A program made the translations under genes and the position numbers. The notes under the pieces were generated by a model. The model was not told the DNA's origin. It searched no databases and saw only the letters and a program-made list of their open reading frames with translations. Shown piece after piece: positions 53,535 to 63,855 of a stretch of 64,000 nucleotides of DNA (positions within the stretch are counted from its first letter, which is position 1; every line of letters starts with the position of its first letter). The DNA comes from Allomyces macrogynus ATCC 38327 (Eukaryota > Blastocladiomycota > Blastocladiomycetes > Blastocladiales > Blastocladiaceae): positions 87,314 to 151,313 of the forward strand of contig GG745379.1 of the NCBI GenBank assembly GCA_000151295.1, given 5' to 3'.

Positions 53535-54079
53535 ATGGCCAAAGAAATGTTTGATACTCGTTGACAGCACTTTTGAGCTGGAAGCATGGCGCGAGCTGGC
53601 GCTAAGCGGTTGGTTCATGTCGTATTTTCTGCGTGAGGCTTCTCCACCCAGGTTGTCCATGGCCGGACTCTTTTTCATCCACGACATGGATCAGAGGAGG
53701 AGACTGAACGTGGAGCAAGCCGGACTCCGACCCAATCTCACCCAACGGGAGGTTCGGTGTTATGATTGTTCAACAAGAGCTCGTCGCTCTCCTGAATTCA
53801 AGGCTTCGTCATTTCATGCAGCCTTGAGCAAGAAAATTGTTTCAAACAAAGGGTGGCTCAAGACAAGAACAGGCTGAACATCATCTCGTGCGTGCCTGAT
53901 CGACGATCCACAACCTGTTTCCCGTCAACTGCTTGTAACAAGTCAAAACCATGAGCAAACCACTTGTACCGCTCGGCTCACGATATCAAGTCGATTGATC
54001 AAGGCCGTTTACCGCCCACTTTCGAATCTCCAAGCCTCTGATTGCGTGGGCCCCGTGACGGCAGCTCACGACGGCAGCG
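53535..54079. other. Intergenic, nothing recognised
   Basis: 545 bp of low coding bias between two plus-strand genes. Confidence 0.4.
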
Positions 54080-55167
54080 ATGATGCAGACTGCTGCGCAG
54101 CGTTCCGTGCCCTCGTCCCGCAACCGTGCTCGGCCTGGCGTTGAACCGTCGGGTGCGTCCTCTGGAAGCCGTGCTAAGTCTGCTGCTCCCCAGCATTTCG
54201 ACCCAAACATGTTTTGGGCTCCTATCCTTGCCGCGTTGCACGACCGCGATCCGTTCCGGGCTCTCGCTGCCGTTGAGCGGATTCCGTTCGACCAACTCGA
54301 ATTGTCCCCGCCCTCGTTCTCGGAATATGGCCCGCAAGACCCGTCGCGTCCGCTCACGAGCCATGGTCAAGGCATGCGCGAAGTGGCCCACTTGACCCGC
54401 ATTACGCCACGCTCAAGGACGACTCGCGGCGTGTGTGGACCGACATGATTGTCACGCTCGTCTCTGGGCTTGCACGGACCAAGGGCATGCCTGATTTGGT
54501 TCAGAGCGACTCGCACATCTATGTTGCACGGTTCGCATACACGGTCGCTGCTCGGCAAGCAACGGCTGGGCTCGATGCGTTTTAGCAGATTGCTGACATG
54601 GTGGTGCCCGTCATGCACGAAGTGTCGTCTGGTACTCTCGAGACCCTCGTCATGGCATATGTACACGCTGGCGGCGTGCAACGGCTGCTCGATACCGTAC
54701 ACATTTACGGTGCGCTCGTGGCATCGAACATGGTCACGAAACTCATCTGTGCAATGGTTGCCGGTCCCCTGGCCGACGCTGTCGGCCGTGCCGATGCGCC
54801 CGTTGGTGAGCGGTGGGGTCACGACCGCGTTGCTGCAATTCGAATGGTTATGGATGACGCTGTCGAGTTCGGGGTTCTCTCGTCGCAGTATGCTGACATT
54901 TTCTTGTACGGCGCTTTGATTCGTGCCATGACCTGGCAGCATGCCCACCCGTTGCTGCATATGGTCAAGGCCATGGCGGACCAAGGTGCCAATATCGACA
55001 TGCGCGCGTTGTCGAGCTTGACGACCAAGCTCATGGACGCTGTGGACGCGGCGCTGACTGGGATCAAGTCAGGCCTGGGGGATGGGGGGGTTTGCTTCGG
55101 CTTTGACCGTGGCGAATATACTTGTTCTGTCGTGTGCTTTGCGCTGGAGCCACTGCCTTCTGCCTAG
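54080..55167 (+). CDS. Helical-repeat, PPR-like protein (exon borders uncertain)
   Basis: Blocks: FDPNMFWAPILAALHDRDPF then RALAAVERIPFDQL (about 54200-54300); VWTDMIVTLVSGLARTKGMP (about 54436-54495); and from about 54586 to the stop a run of helical hairpins such as TLETLVMAYVHAGGVQRLLD, VASNMVTKLICAMVAGPL, SQYADIFLYGALIRAMTW and HPLLHMVKAMADQGANIDM. The ~35-residue hairpin spacing and the wording resemble pentatricopeptide repeats, which bind organellar RNA. An in-frame TAG at 54583-54585 is best read as a 3' splice site (gcgttttag) of a short intron. The first two blocks are in different frames, so at least one more intron is required. Function is inferred only. Confidence 0.5.
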
Positions 55168-55642
55168 ATCGATGCACCACAAACTCCAGGTGCACTGTCA
55201 TTGCTGGTGGAATTAGCAATCATCAGCATCATCAGCATCCGCTCGGTCGATGCCTGTCGTTGATGTTGTTGCCGGTTGCTGCTGTGGGCGGCTCCACTTC
55301 CACAACAAGCATCGGCGCTCTGAACGCGAGACCTTTGTACAGCCATGCACGCGATGCATCGGAGTGGACGCATGCAGGGTAAGGGTACTTCATTTCATTC
55401 TTTCTTCATTCATGACGGAACCTCCAATGGCGAGTTGAGTGTGGAAGGGCGCAGTGGCAAGCGGAGGCTGCAAGCAGGGGCAAGACACGACAGCCGAAAG
55501 TGGTCAAAAACAACAAATGGGTTCAGGGGTCCCGAGCGCATATTTTCATTCAAAGAACCAAAGAAAAATCAATTACTTTCCTTCCCATCCCTTAGAACGG
55601 CGACCGACACCGCCGCCGTCCTTGATCACCGACCGACGGATC
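55168..55642. other. Convergent 3' region
   Basis: Between the PPR-like gene and PDA1 stops. No feature. Confidence 0.4.
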
Positions 55643-56818
55643 TTAGTGCAGCCGAATGATCTCCTGCGGGACACACCCACGAATCGTGTCGGGCTCGGTG
55701 CCCTTCTGGTAAATCTCGGTCCACATTTCCTCGAGCGCCGGCTCGGGCGAGGCCTTGGCCTCTTCGACAGCCTGGTCGACATGTTCTTTGGCCTCCTTGT
55801 CGAGCACCTTCAAGTCGGCCTCGGTCGTGATGCCGTGCTCGAGCAGGACATTCTTGAACCCCATGATCGGGTCGCGCGTCGACCGCATATGCTGAATCTC
55901 CTCGCGCGTGCGGTAGGTCGTGCCTGGGTCGGACATCGAGTGCCCGCCGTACCGGTACGTCGCAAACTCAAACACGAGCGGGCCCTTGCCCGACAACGCA
56001 TACTCCTTACCCCACCGCGTCGCCTCCCAGACGGCGAGCACGTCCATGCCGTTGATCTTGACGCCGGGCACGTAGTCGCCGCGTGTGTAGTAGTCGGTCG
56101 AGGCCGCGGCACGTGCGGCCGACGTGCCCATCCCGTACCGGTTGTTCTCGCACGCGAAGATCACGGGCAGGTTCCAGAGCTTGGCCATGTTGTAGGCCTC
56201 AAACACTTGCCCTTGGTTGGCGGCACCGTCGCCGTACAGCGAGAACGTGATGTTCTGGTGCTGCAGGTACTGCTGCGCGAGCGCGATCCCGGCCCCGACG
56301 GGCACTTGCGCGCCAACGATCCCGTTGCCACCATAAAAGTTGTGCGCAAACATGTGCATCGACCCACCCTTACCCTTGGTGATCCCGTCCTTCCGGCCCA
56401 TGAGTTCGGCGAGGATCGACGCGACCGAGGCGCCGCGCATCATAACGAACCCGTGGCACCGGTAAGCCGTGATGATGGCGTCGTCCTTGGTGATCCCGTG
56501 CTCGATGCCCACAGAGACGGCCTCTTGGCCAATGTTGAGGTGGCAGAAGCCACGAATCAGCTTTTGCTTGTAGAGCGCGTCGGCGGCCGTCTCCATGCGC
56601 CGCATCAGAACCATGTTCTTGTACATGTCGATCAACTCGGTCTTGGGCAGCGTGACGCTGTCGCGCGGACCCTCGGCGGGATCGATCTTGTGCAGGTCAT
56701 AGGTCGACTTGAGCGGGATCGTGACCGTCTCGCCGGCACGCGACGCGGCCGTGGCTGAGAAGGCCCGCCGCGCGAGCAGCGAGGCGACGGCGCGCGTCGT
56801 CGACGTCGTGGGCAGCAT
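55643..56818 (-). CDS. PDA1: Pyruvate dehydrogenase E1 alpha subunit, mitochondrial
   Basis: Thiamine-diphosphate-dependent decarboxylase subunit of the pyruvate dehydrogenase complex (with E1 beta). Intronless, 391 residues. An Arg/Ser/Thr/Ala-rich mitochondrial presequence (about the first 27 residues) precedes the mature start. Conserved blocks: MRRMETAADALYKQKLIRGF, AYRCHGFVMMRG, GKGGSMHMFAHNFYGGNGIV, the TPP/Mg site GDGAANQGQVFEAYNMAKLW ending in ENNRYGMGTS, and the regulatory loop YRYGGHSMSDPGTTYRTREE, which carries the serines phosphorylated by PDH kinase in other eukaryotes. Length matches the family. No oddities. Confidence 0.97.
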   Translation of the reverse strand: MLPTTSTTRAVASLLARRAFSATAASRAGETVTIPLKSTYDLHKIDPAEGPRDSVTLPKTELIDMYKNMVLMRRMETAADALYKQKLIRGFCHLNIGQEAVSVGIEHGITKDDAIITAYRCHGFVMMRGASVASILAELMGRKDGITKGKGGSMHMFAHNFYGGNGIVGAQVPVGAGIALAQQYLQHQNITFSLYGDGAANQGQVFEAYNMAKLWNLPVIFACENNRYGMGTSAARAAASTDYYTRGDYVPGVKINGMDVLAVWEATRWGKEYALSGKGPLVFEFATYRYGGHSMSDPGTTYRTREEIQHMRSTRDPIMGFKNVLLEHGITTEADLKVLDKEAKEHVDQAVEEAKASPEPALEEMWTEIYQKGTEPDTIRGCVPQEIIRLH

Positions 56819-57905
56819 GGCGGATAGAGAAGGGAACTGGGAGAGCAGACGGAGGTCGCAGGAGGAGAGAGGGTTAGCAGTGGAGGGTGGGTTGCTGCGG
56901 CAGGGGTGGGTCGGTCGGCAACAGCAGCAGTAGCAGCAAAGGAGAAGCAGCAGCAGCGGCCGTGAGCAGCGCGTGTCGGGTCGGTCAGTCGCGAGGGATC
57001 AAGCTGGCGGCAGCCGCGGCAGGTCGTGTCAGATGTGGTGGGGCGCGTTTTTTGCCATATCGTGCAGCGTCTGTTCGGGCCCGGTGCGCACGCGAGCAGA
57101 GCAGGTGATGAAGCACGCCGCCGCACTTTGCATGACAAGCGACCCAAACGACCAGCGCCAAAACGTCAAACGTGGCGATCACCGACCGCAAAGCACCACC
57201 ACTTCCACCACCTCGGCGGCCGCAGCTGCGTCCTTGGCCAATCCCTGCTGCTGCTTGCTGCGTGCTGCTGCTTGATCCATCCATTGGCTGCGCGTGCCGT
57301 GCTGGGCGGGCGTGAACACGCACCGGCGGCGCGGTGGTCGAACTTGCGGGGATCAGGGCGCGCGCGGGGTCACGGCGGTCCAAGTGCAGCGAGTGTCGAT
57401 CGCGTTCGACGGTCGAGGAGCAGGAGCAGCAGCGTGCTGACGGGGCGGGCAGAAGGCGACGGGCTCGACGAAAGAACACGCTCGATTGGGTCTTTTTTCG
57501 GCCGACGCACCTCGCCGTCTCGCACTGTCTCGCCCCAACGATCTGGTTATCGTGCACGTGCACTCACATTCTCACTTTACCGCGATCAATCTTGTCAAGT
57601 TGGCGTCGGCCAAGCTGGCGTCGTCGACGTCAACGCGTCAAACGCACCCGCCGTCAACACGTCAAACGCACCCGCCGGCAACTCGGTGCAGTCCACGCGA
57701 CGGTCATGGTGCAGGTCGTGCAGCGGAGCACGTCGCAGTGGCGCTGATGGGTGGGCAGAAAACATGAGAACATGAGGTCGAGTGCCGTCAACAAGACTCT
57801 GCCCCAACGTCCACTCACGTCGACTGGTCGATCACTTGGTGCTCATTCAAGCTGGCGCGACTGCAACAAGCTGCAAAGATAACTCGACATCGGCCCCCCT
57901 TGCAA
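56819..57905. other. Divergent intergenic region PDA1 / NIT1
   Basis: About 1.1 kb between head-to-head genes, GC-rich near both ends. Contains a 24-nt tandem duplication (57631-57678). No gene. Confidence 0.45.
57631..57678. repeat. 24-nt tandem repeat, two copies
   Basis: Units CAACGCGTCAAACGCACCCG+CCGT and a second copy with two differences, upstream of NIT1. Confidence 0.8.
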
Positions 57906-59184
57906 ATGAAAGTCGCTGCAGGACCCGCCATGTCCACGCTTGGCCGCACCATCACCACGGTCGCCAAGGCCGCGTCCAATGATCATGCTCCAACGGCGCT
58001 CGCGGCCGTGGTTCAAATGTGCTCGACGGCCGATGTCTCGGCCAACCTGCGTCGCGCCGTCAAGGTGGTTCAGACGGCAGCGGCGCGCGGTGCCAAAGTG
58101 CGACTATTCGAGGAAAAGGCACCAGGGCCAGCACATCAGGACGGTCAACTGATCGCTGCAACCAACCCGACAGACCATCCTCTTTCCCGAGGCCACCGAC
58201 TATGTCGCCGAGAACGCGGCTCAGGCACGCGCGCTGGCCCAGCCGCTGACGGGTCCATTTGTCGCGGCACTACGCGAGACAGCCGCAAAGCACCAAGTCG
58301 AGATTGTCGTGGGCGTGCACGAGAAGCTCGACGACGACGAGGTCGCGCAGTTTGCGGCCAAGCAACCCGACCACGACGCGCCAACGTTTGCGAATGCGCT
58401 GGTCGCGATTGATGGGGGCAAACAGGACGATGCGGCTCTGGGTCGCATCCTTGCCGTGTATCGCAAGATGCACTTGTTTGATGTGGTGCGTTTGTTGGCG
58501 CTTGGTTGGATTTGTGGAGCAGAATGAATACTCACTCAGTTCGTATTTGCGCGCAGGACATTCCCAACGGGCCGCGGCTGCACGAGAGCGCAACGTGCGC
58601 GGCCGGCAACCGCGTTGTCGACCCGGTCCCGCTCCATATCGGGCAGCTCGGGCTCGCGATTGTGCGTTCGCTCATTTTCGACCATCTCAAGCATGCAAAC
58701 CCGACCACTGACCATTCACCTCGACCCGCAGTGCTACGACATTCGCTTCCCTGCCCTCAGCGCCGCCCTGCGTACCCGCGGCGCCAACATCCTCACCTTC
58801 CCGTCGGCCTTCACCGAACCGACGGGCGCGGCACACTGGTCGATTCTGAACCGCGCGCGCGCCATTGAGACGCAATGCTACGTCGTCTCGCCCGCGCAGA
58901 TCGGACGGCACTCGAGCGTGCGGTCGAGTTATGGTGCGGCCATGGTCGTGGACCCGTGGGGCCGCGTATTGGTCGAAGGGCCGTCGTTTGACGAATGGCC
59001 GCGGTTCCTTGAGCAGAGGAAGGTGGGCGCGCAGGTGCCCGTGGGCGAGATAGAGGTGGTCGAGGCCGACAAGGAGGGCGGCGCGGCGTTTGCTTTGTTT
59101 GAGGTGGACCATGCGGTCACAAACAAGACGCGGCAGAGTATGCCGGTATGGGCGCACCGGCGCGAGCCGGCGCTGTACGAGTAA
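57906..59184 (+). CDS. NIT1: NIT1-type carbon-nitrogen hydrolase (deaminated glutathione amidase)
   Basis: Nitrilase-superfamily amidase; Nit1/Nit2 enzymes repair deaminated glutathione. Exons 57906-58097, 58174-58485, 58557-58661 and 58732-59184 (354 codons). The catalytic triad is visible: Glu in TILFPEATDYV, Lys in YRKMHLFDVDIPN, Cys in CYDIRFPAL at the first codon of exon 4. Nit1-like blocks follow: ANILTFPSAFTEPTGAAHW, ARAIETQCYVVSPAQIGRH, YGAAMVVDPWGRVL, and the end MPVWAHRREPALYE. Introns are 70-76 nt. Two in-frame starts, 57906 and 57930; the N-terminus (TLGRTITTVAKA) could act as a mitochondrial leader. The segment between Glu and Lys carries a short acidic insert (DDDE). Confidence 0.9.
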
Positions 59185-59873
59185 AGAGAAGCGTCGCTTT
59201 CGTCATTTGTTGTCATCCTGAGTGCGCATGTCCGTGCGCGACCGTGCACCGTTGCCCCGCTGATATCCTGCTCCCACTGCAAGCGAGAGCAGCGAGCCCT
59301 CCGAGCCAGCTTGAAAGTGATAAAGCATTGTCTAACGCGGTCACCTGACGCACCGAACCAGCAACCAACGGCAGCCGAATGCGTCTCTCAAACCATTCAC
59401 CAACAAACCGGCGTTCGCTCCCCCTTTATAACCCGCACCAATCTCGAGCGCACGCTCTTTCTCCCCGCAATTGACTCGCAGGCCTTGCCCCGACTCTTTC
59501 CCCACCCCATCCTCACGCGACTCCCCGCAACCGATTGGACGCAGCGCCCGCCAGCACCCGCTCGCAACCCTCTGCTCTCCACTTGGCGGTTGCCCGCTTG
59601 CGTGATCCTCTCGCCGACCTCTCGCCCACCGACGACGCTCGCTGTTGTCGTCTGCTCACATCTCGCCCCCGCGTCTGGCCCGACCCGCTCGGACCCGACT
59701 CGACCGCCCGACGCGTCGCCTCGTTCGCGTCAAGTACGCGTTCCCGCTTCTCCTCCATCCCGACAACCAGACGGTGAGGACTGACCGGCACCATCTTCTC
59801 GTGCGAATAGTCCTGCCGTACCGTCGGCCCGTAGCCCGCTCGCAGCCGCTCGCACCCCTACGCACTATCCACG
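59185..59873. other. Intergenic NIT1 to synaptobrevin
   Basis: Contains CTTTATAACC at about 59425-59433, a TATA-like element upstream of the synaptobrevin start, followed by a C/T-rich leader. No gene. Confidence 0.4.
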
Positions 59874-60287
59874 ATGCCCGCGGCCCCCGTTGCCCCCGCC
59901 AACGCCGACATGGGCAAGACCAAGCAGGTGCAGGCGCAAGTGAACGAGGTGGTCGGGATCATGCAGAACAACATTGAAAAAGTCATGGAGCGCGGCGAGA
60001 AGCTCGACTCGCTCGCAACCAAGACGGGTACGTCCGGCTCTGCGTATCACGCCCAATCTTCTTTCCCGGTCGGTCAACTGACCCACTGCGCTGCGCCGAC
60101 GACAGAGGACCTCCAGCAGAGCTCGCTGCAGTTCAAGAAGGGTGCGACCAGAGTGCGCAAGGCCATGTGGTGGAAGGACCTCAAGCTCAAGCTCATGATT
60201 GCCGCGATCGTGGCCGTGATCCTGATTATCATCATTGTGCCGATTGTGAATAACGTCAACGCGATTGCCGGGTCACCCGCGCACTGA
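59874..60287 (+). CDS. Synaptobrevin/VAMP R-SNARE
   Basis: Vesicle R-SNARE for post-Golgi or exocytic fusion (Snc1/VAMP2 type). Exons 59874-60027 and 60106-60287 (112 codons); the 78-nt intron falls inside the SNARE motif at the usual VAMP position. The motif runs KTKQVQAQVNEVVGIMQNNI then EKVMERGEKLDSL, with Arg as the zero-layer residue (MERGEK). It continues TEDLQQSSLQFKKGATRVRK and AMWWKDLKLK, with the juxtamembrane WW pair. A C-terminal membrane anchor (AAIVAVILIIIIVPIV) leaves a short lumenal tail. The protein of 111 residues is typical. Confidence 0.95.
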   Translation: MPAAPVAPANADMGKTKQVQAQVNEVVGIMQNNIEKVMERGEKLDSLATKTGTSGSAYHAQSSFPVGQLTHCAAPTTEDLQQSSLQFKKGATRVRKAMWWKDLKLKLMIAAIVAVILIIIIVPIVNNVNAIAGSPAH

Positions 60288-60711
60288 GCGCGCGCGGACC
60301 GCGAGTGGCGCGGGCAGGACCCGTCCGAGGCGGTTCGTCGCCCAACGGCAAGGTGGAGGAGGACGACGACTCGCGCGTGGAGGACTTGAGAGGACTTGAG
60401 CGCGACGAGGCGGAACTGGTTTCGGCCGGTTGGCGGCGTTCGTGGAGAACCTGGAATGAATTGATTTGATCTCGCATTCGCTGCATTCGCTCTCTTTCGC
60501 ATCTGGTTCGCTTATTTTCAAGCCTTGACGCGCTCACGTGGCCATGAATCATAATTTGACCATCACGACATTCGCCGCAACCCATGACGCCCATGCAGCA
60601 TCGCAACACCAAACGTCTTCATATTCCGCCAACGACGGACCCATCGACGATCACCAGATTGATTCCCTCTCCGCTTCTTGCACGCTCGGCTGCACCAACA
60701 CCAAACCCGCC
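60288..60711. other. Intergenic synaptobrevin to PRO2
   Basis: Same-strand spacer. The PRO2 frame is open upstream to an ATG at 60538, but that extension is not conserved-looking. Confidence 0.4.
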
Positions 60712-62236
60712 ATGTCAACCAACGCAGCAGGATCAGCAACCACCGCAACCACCGCGACCGCCCCTGCGGCCGTCGACTACACGGCGCTCGCGCGCTCCGC
60801 ACGCGCGGCCGGCCGCGCTATGCAAACCGCCTCCCTCGCGACGCGCAACGCCGCGCTCACCGCGCTCAAGCAGCATCTCGCCACGCACCGCGACGAGATT
60901 GCGCGCGCCAACGCGGCCAACCTGGCCGAAGCGCGGACCATGGTCGCGTCTGGGTCGCTTTCCGAATCGACCTTCAAGCGGCTCGACCTGATGGGCGACA
61001 AGGACGCGAAGTGGCACGCACTCTTGGAAGGTGTCGACGACGTGGTCGGGCTGCCGGACCCGACGAATAAGGTGACGCTCGCGACGAAACTGGACGATGG
61101 GTTGGAGCTGTACCGCGTGACGTGTCCGATCGGGGTCCTATTGATTATTTTCGAGGCGCGGCCGGAAGTGGTCGTGCAGATTTCGGCGTTGGCGATCAAG
61201 TCGGGTGCGTTTGCGATTCTGTTTGTGTTGCGCGGGTTGGACTCGCCAGTCTGGCGGAATCTGACTTGCGGTTTGCTCGATTGCAGGCAACGCCGTGATC
61301 CTCAAGGGTGGCAAGGAAGCCTCGGCGACCCTCCGCGCCCTGCACGCACAAGTCCAAGCGGCTCTCGCCTCCGTCAACCTCCCGCGCGACGCCGTGACCT
61401 TAATCGAGGGCCGCGACGCCGTGCAGGCCCTGCTCGACCAGGACAAGTACATTGACGTCGTGATCCCGCGCGGGTCCGCGAGTCTTGTCCGGCACATCAA
61501 GGACTCGACGCGGATCCCCGTCTTGGGCCACGCCGACGGATTGTGCTCGGTCTACATTGACGCCGAGTCCGATGTCGATATGGCCGCGCGGATCGCGGTG
61601 GATTCCAAGACGAACTACCCGGCCGCGTGCAATGCCGCCGAGACGCTGTTGGTGAATGAGAAAGTGGTCAAGTCAGGCGGCTGGGCGAAGGTGATTGCGC
61701 CGGCGCTGCTCAGCGCCGGGGTCACGCTCAAGTGCGACGAAGCGACGCTCGCTGCGCTCCGCACGAACGACGCGACCGCCGCGGCGATCACTCGCGGTCA
61801 GGTCGTCCCCGCGACCCCCGCCGATTTCGATACCGAGTTCCTCTCACTGACTATTGCCGTCCGCGTCGTCACCGACGTGCACGCGGCCATGGCGCACATT
61901 CACGAGCACGGGTCCGGGCACACCGAGGCGATTGTCACGTCCAATGCTGAGACCGCCGAAACGTTCCTGCGCGGGGTGGACGCGGCGGGGGCCTACTGGA
62001 ACGCGTCGACGCGGTTCGCGGACGGGTTCCGGTACGGTTTTGGGGCGGAGATTGGCGTGTCGACCAACAAGACGCATGCGCGTGGGCCCGTTGGGCTCGA
62101 GGGGTTGGTCATTTATAAGTACCGCGTGGTCGGCAAGGGGCAGACGGTCGCCGAGTATGCCGCGCCGGGCGGGAGGAAGTATTTGCATGAGCCGATTGCC
62201 GTGACGGAGGCGGTGCAGAAGCGGTTTTCGCATTAG
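60712..62236 (+). CDS. PRO2: Gamma-glutamyl phosphate reductase
   Basis: Second enzyme of proline synthesis: reduces gamma-glutamyl phosphate with NADPH. Exons 60712-61204 and 61287-62236 (481 codons). The intron (82 nt) splits AIKS|GNAVILKGGKEA. Blocks: CPIGVLLIIFEARPEV, IDVVIPRGSASLVRHIKDST, IPVLGHADGLCSVYID, the active-site Cys in SKTNYPAACNAAETLL, HIHEHGSGHTEAIVTSN, ASTRFADGFRYGFGAEIGVS and GPVGLEGLVIYKY. These match ProA/Pro2 throughout. The start at 60712 (CGCC-ATG-TCA) gives 480 residues, slightly longer than yeast Pro2; a longer form from 60538 is possible. Confidence 0.96.
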
Positions 62237-62623
62237 TGAATTACTATGGCCTGTTAATGTTGATCGAATGATAGGAGAGGTTTGTTTGTCTCCGTGAGAA
62301 GCGAGACACGGCCGGGCGGCGTTGATTGCGTAATGCCAGCAAGGCCTGGAAGCGCGAGGATATATTTACAGATTATGCGCTGCGACAAAAGACGGACGCA
62401 GGCTGTGTCGCGCTGCACTTGTGCTCACGGTGTTCTGGTTGGGAAGGAACGATCTGTTGAGTTAACCACTGCACCAAAACCTGATCAAAGGCAGCAGTGC
62501 TGGATTCACCATTCCAACACGATCGGGTTCGATTCCCACAAAGCGTAAAAGTCGTAAAAGTGGATGCTCGTAGTGACTTGCGCTTTCCTGGGCAGTGTGG
62601 ACACCAATATATTCCCTTCCCCA

Positions 62624-62636
62624 CCCCCCCCCCCCC
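62624..62636. repeat. C13 homopolymer
   Basis: Thirteen C within a longer pyrimidine tract downstream of PRO2. Confidence 0.88.
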
Positions 62637-63355
62637 TCCTTTCCCCATATTCTGGGTGCACCTTCCTCCGGAAATTTTACATAGCATGTGCAAAACGCAA
62701 ATACACCGGTGCTGGCATTGAGCGGTATCCATTTGGGCAGACAATTTTACATGACGTATCAAGTTCGTTTGCAGATCAGCTTATGCTTCCGTCACTTTTT
62801 CTGTCCGCCATGCTCCGTGCGCGGCGGCAGAACCGGGCCGTGAAAAGTACCTGTTTGCGACGCGACCATATCCTCACCCAGGACCGTGAACTGGAAAACG
62901 TTGTCCGCCATTGCCCAGTCGTGCGCTGTGAGGTGCAACGACAGCATCGGATGCACCAGCAATAAAGCGACGTCGTGACTGACCGAGGCTCTGGGTTCGA
63001 TTCTAAACCGGATCATAAAATAGCGCTATGCACGGCATAGCGAGAATCCAAAAGAAAGGGTTTGGCCATGCTACCGCGTGCAACAGCTTGGTTGCGGTTC
63101 GGCGAAGGACGGTACGATTTTACTCCAACAAGCCGTCTGCCCTCCCGCAAGGCAGCAGCCTCTCGCATGTATTTGCGCGTCCCAAAAAAGCCCGATTTCC
63201 ACGCTTAACTTGGCGACGACCCGACTAATGCTGCAGCCACTTGCAGCGCGGGACTACTGGCGTCAACTCCACCACTATTTGCTGCGACCCCGACCTCCGG
63301 TGTTTGATCCGCGAGCCAGCCAATCACAAGTTGAAATGTATGGACGGTTTGGGTA

Positions 63356-63514
63356 ATGATTCCGTTTCAACAACATCAAATCGCCAGTGCCAATGAAACT
63401 CTTTTGCAACACGCTCATGACGAAGCATACCCTGTCGCTCTCCGCCTTCTCCAAGGCGTCGATCTTGCTCGTGAGTCCGTGAGGGTCTGGGAAGCGTCGT
63501 TTGTTCGAGAGTGA
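63356..63514 (+). CDS. Small coding-like ORF (52 aa), possibly a 5' exon
   Basis: Reads MIPFQQHQIASANETLLQHA then HDEAYPVALRLLQGVDLARE and SVRVWEASFVRE. The helical, charged composition differs from the surroundings. It may be the first exon or a relic of an F-box/ankyrin-type gene; no family recognised. Confidence 0.25.
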   Translation: MIPFQQHQIASANETLLQHAHDEAYPVALRLLQGVDLARESVRVWEASFVRE

Positions 63515-63801
63515 TGTTTGACGTGATAGCAGAAGGCAGATCGTTCATGGGCGTCGCGTCAAGGCCATTCCGGGTTTGCTTCCTGGCCAGAACATGGCAC
63601 GTGACTGTTTTTATGACTTTGAATTCTGGATGGACGCCCTTTAGTTTTTGCTCCAGCCAGCCCGACAAGTTGGAATGGACTGTGCCAAGCAAGATTCATT
63701 TGTTTTCGCGACCTGCTCACAAGAGGTCACATCTGACTGCTCTCCCCTTTCACTGGGATCGTGAAGCGGAACCCGTCAACCGTTGCCCATTTGAGGCTTT
63801 T

Positions 63802-63855
63802 TCGATGGTTGAACGCCATCTCGATGGTCGAATGCCTTTCGATGGTTGAACGCTC
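63802..63855. repeat. Imperfect ~20-nt tandem repeat
   Basis: Three imperfect copies of TCGATGGTTGAACGCC-type units in the gene-poor right end. Confidence 0.7.

Noticed and set aside
62440..62545. tRNA gene near the GGTTCGATTCC motif
   Set aside because: No acceptor, D or anticodon stems pair on either strand; only three base pairs support the T arm.
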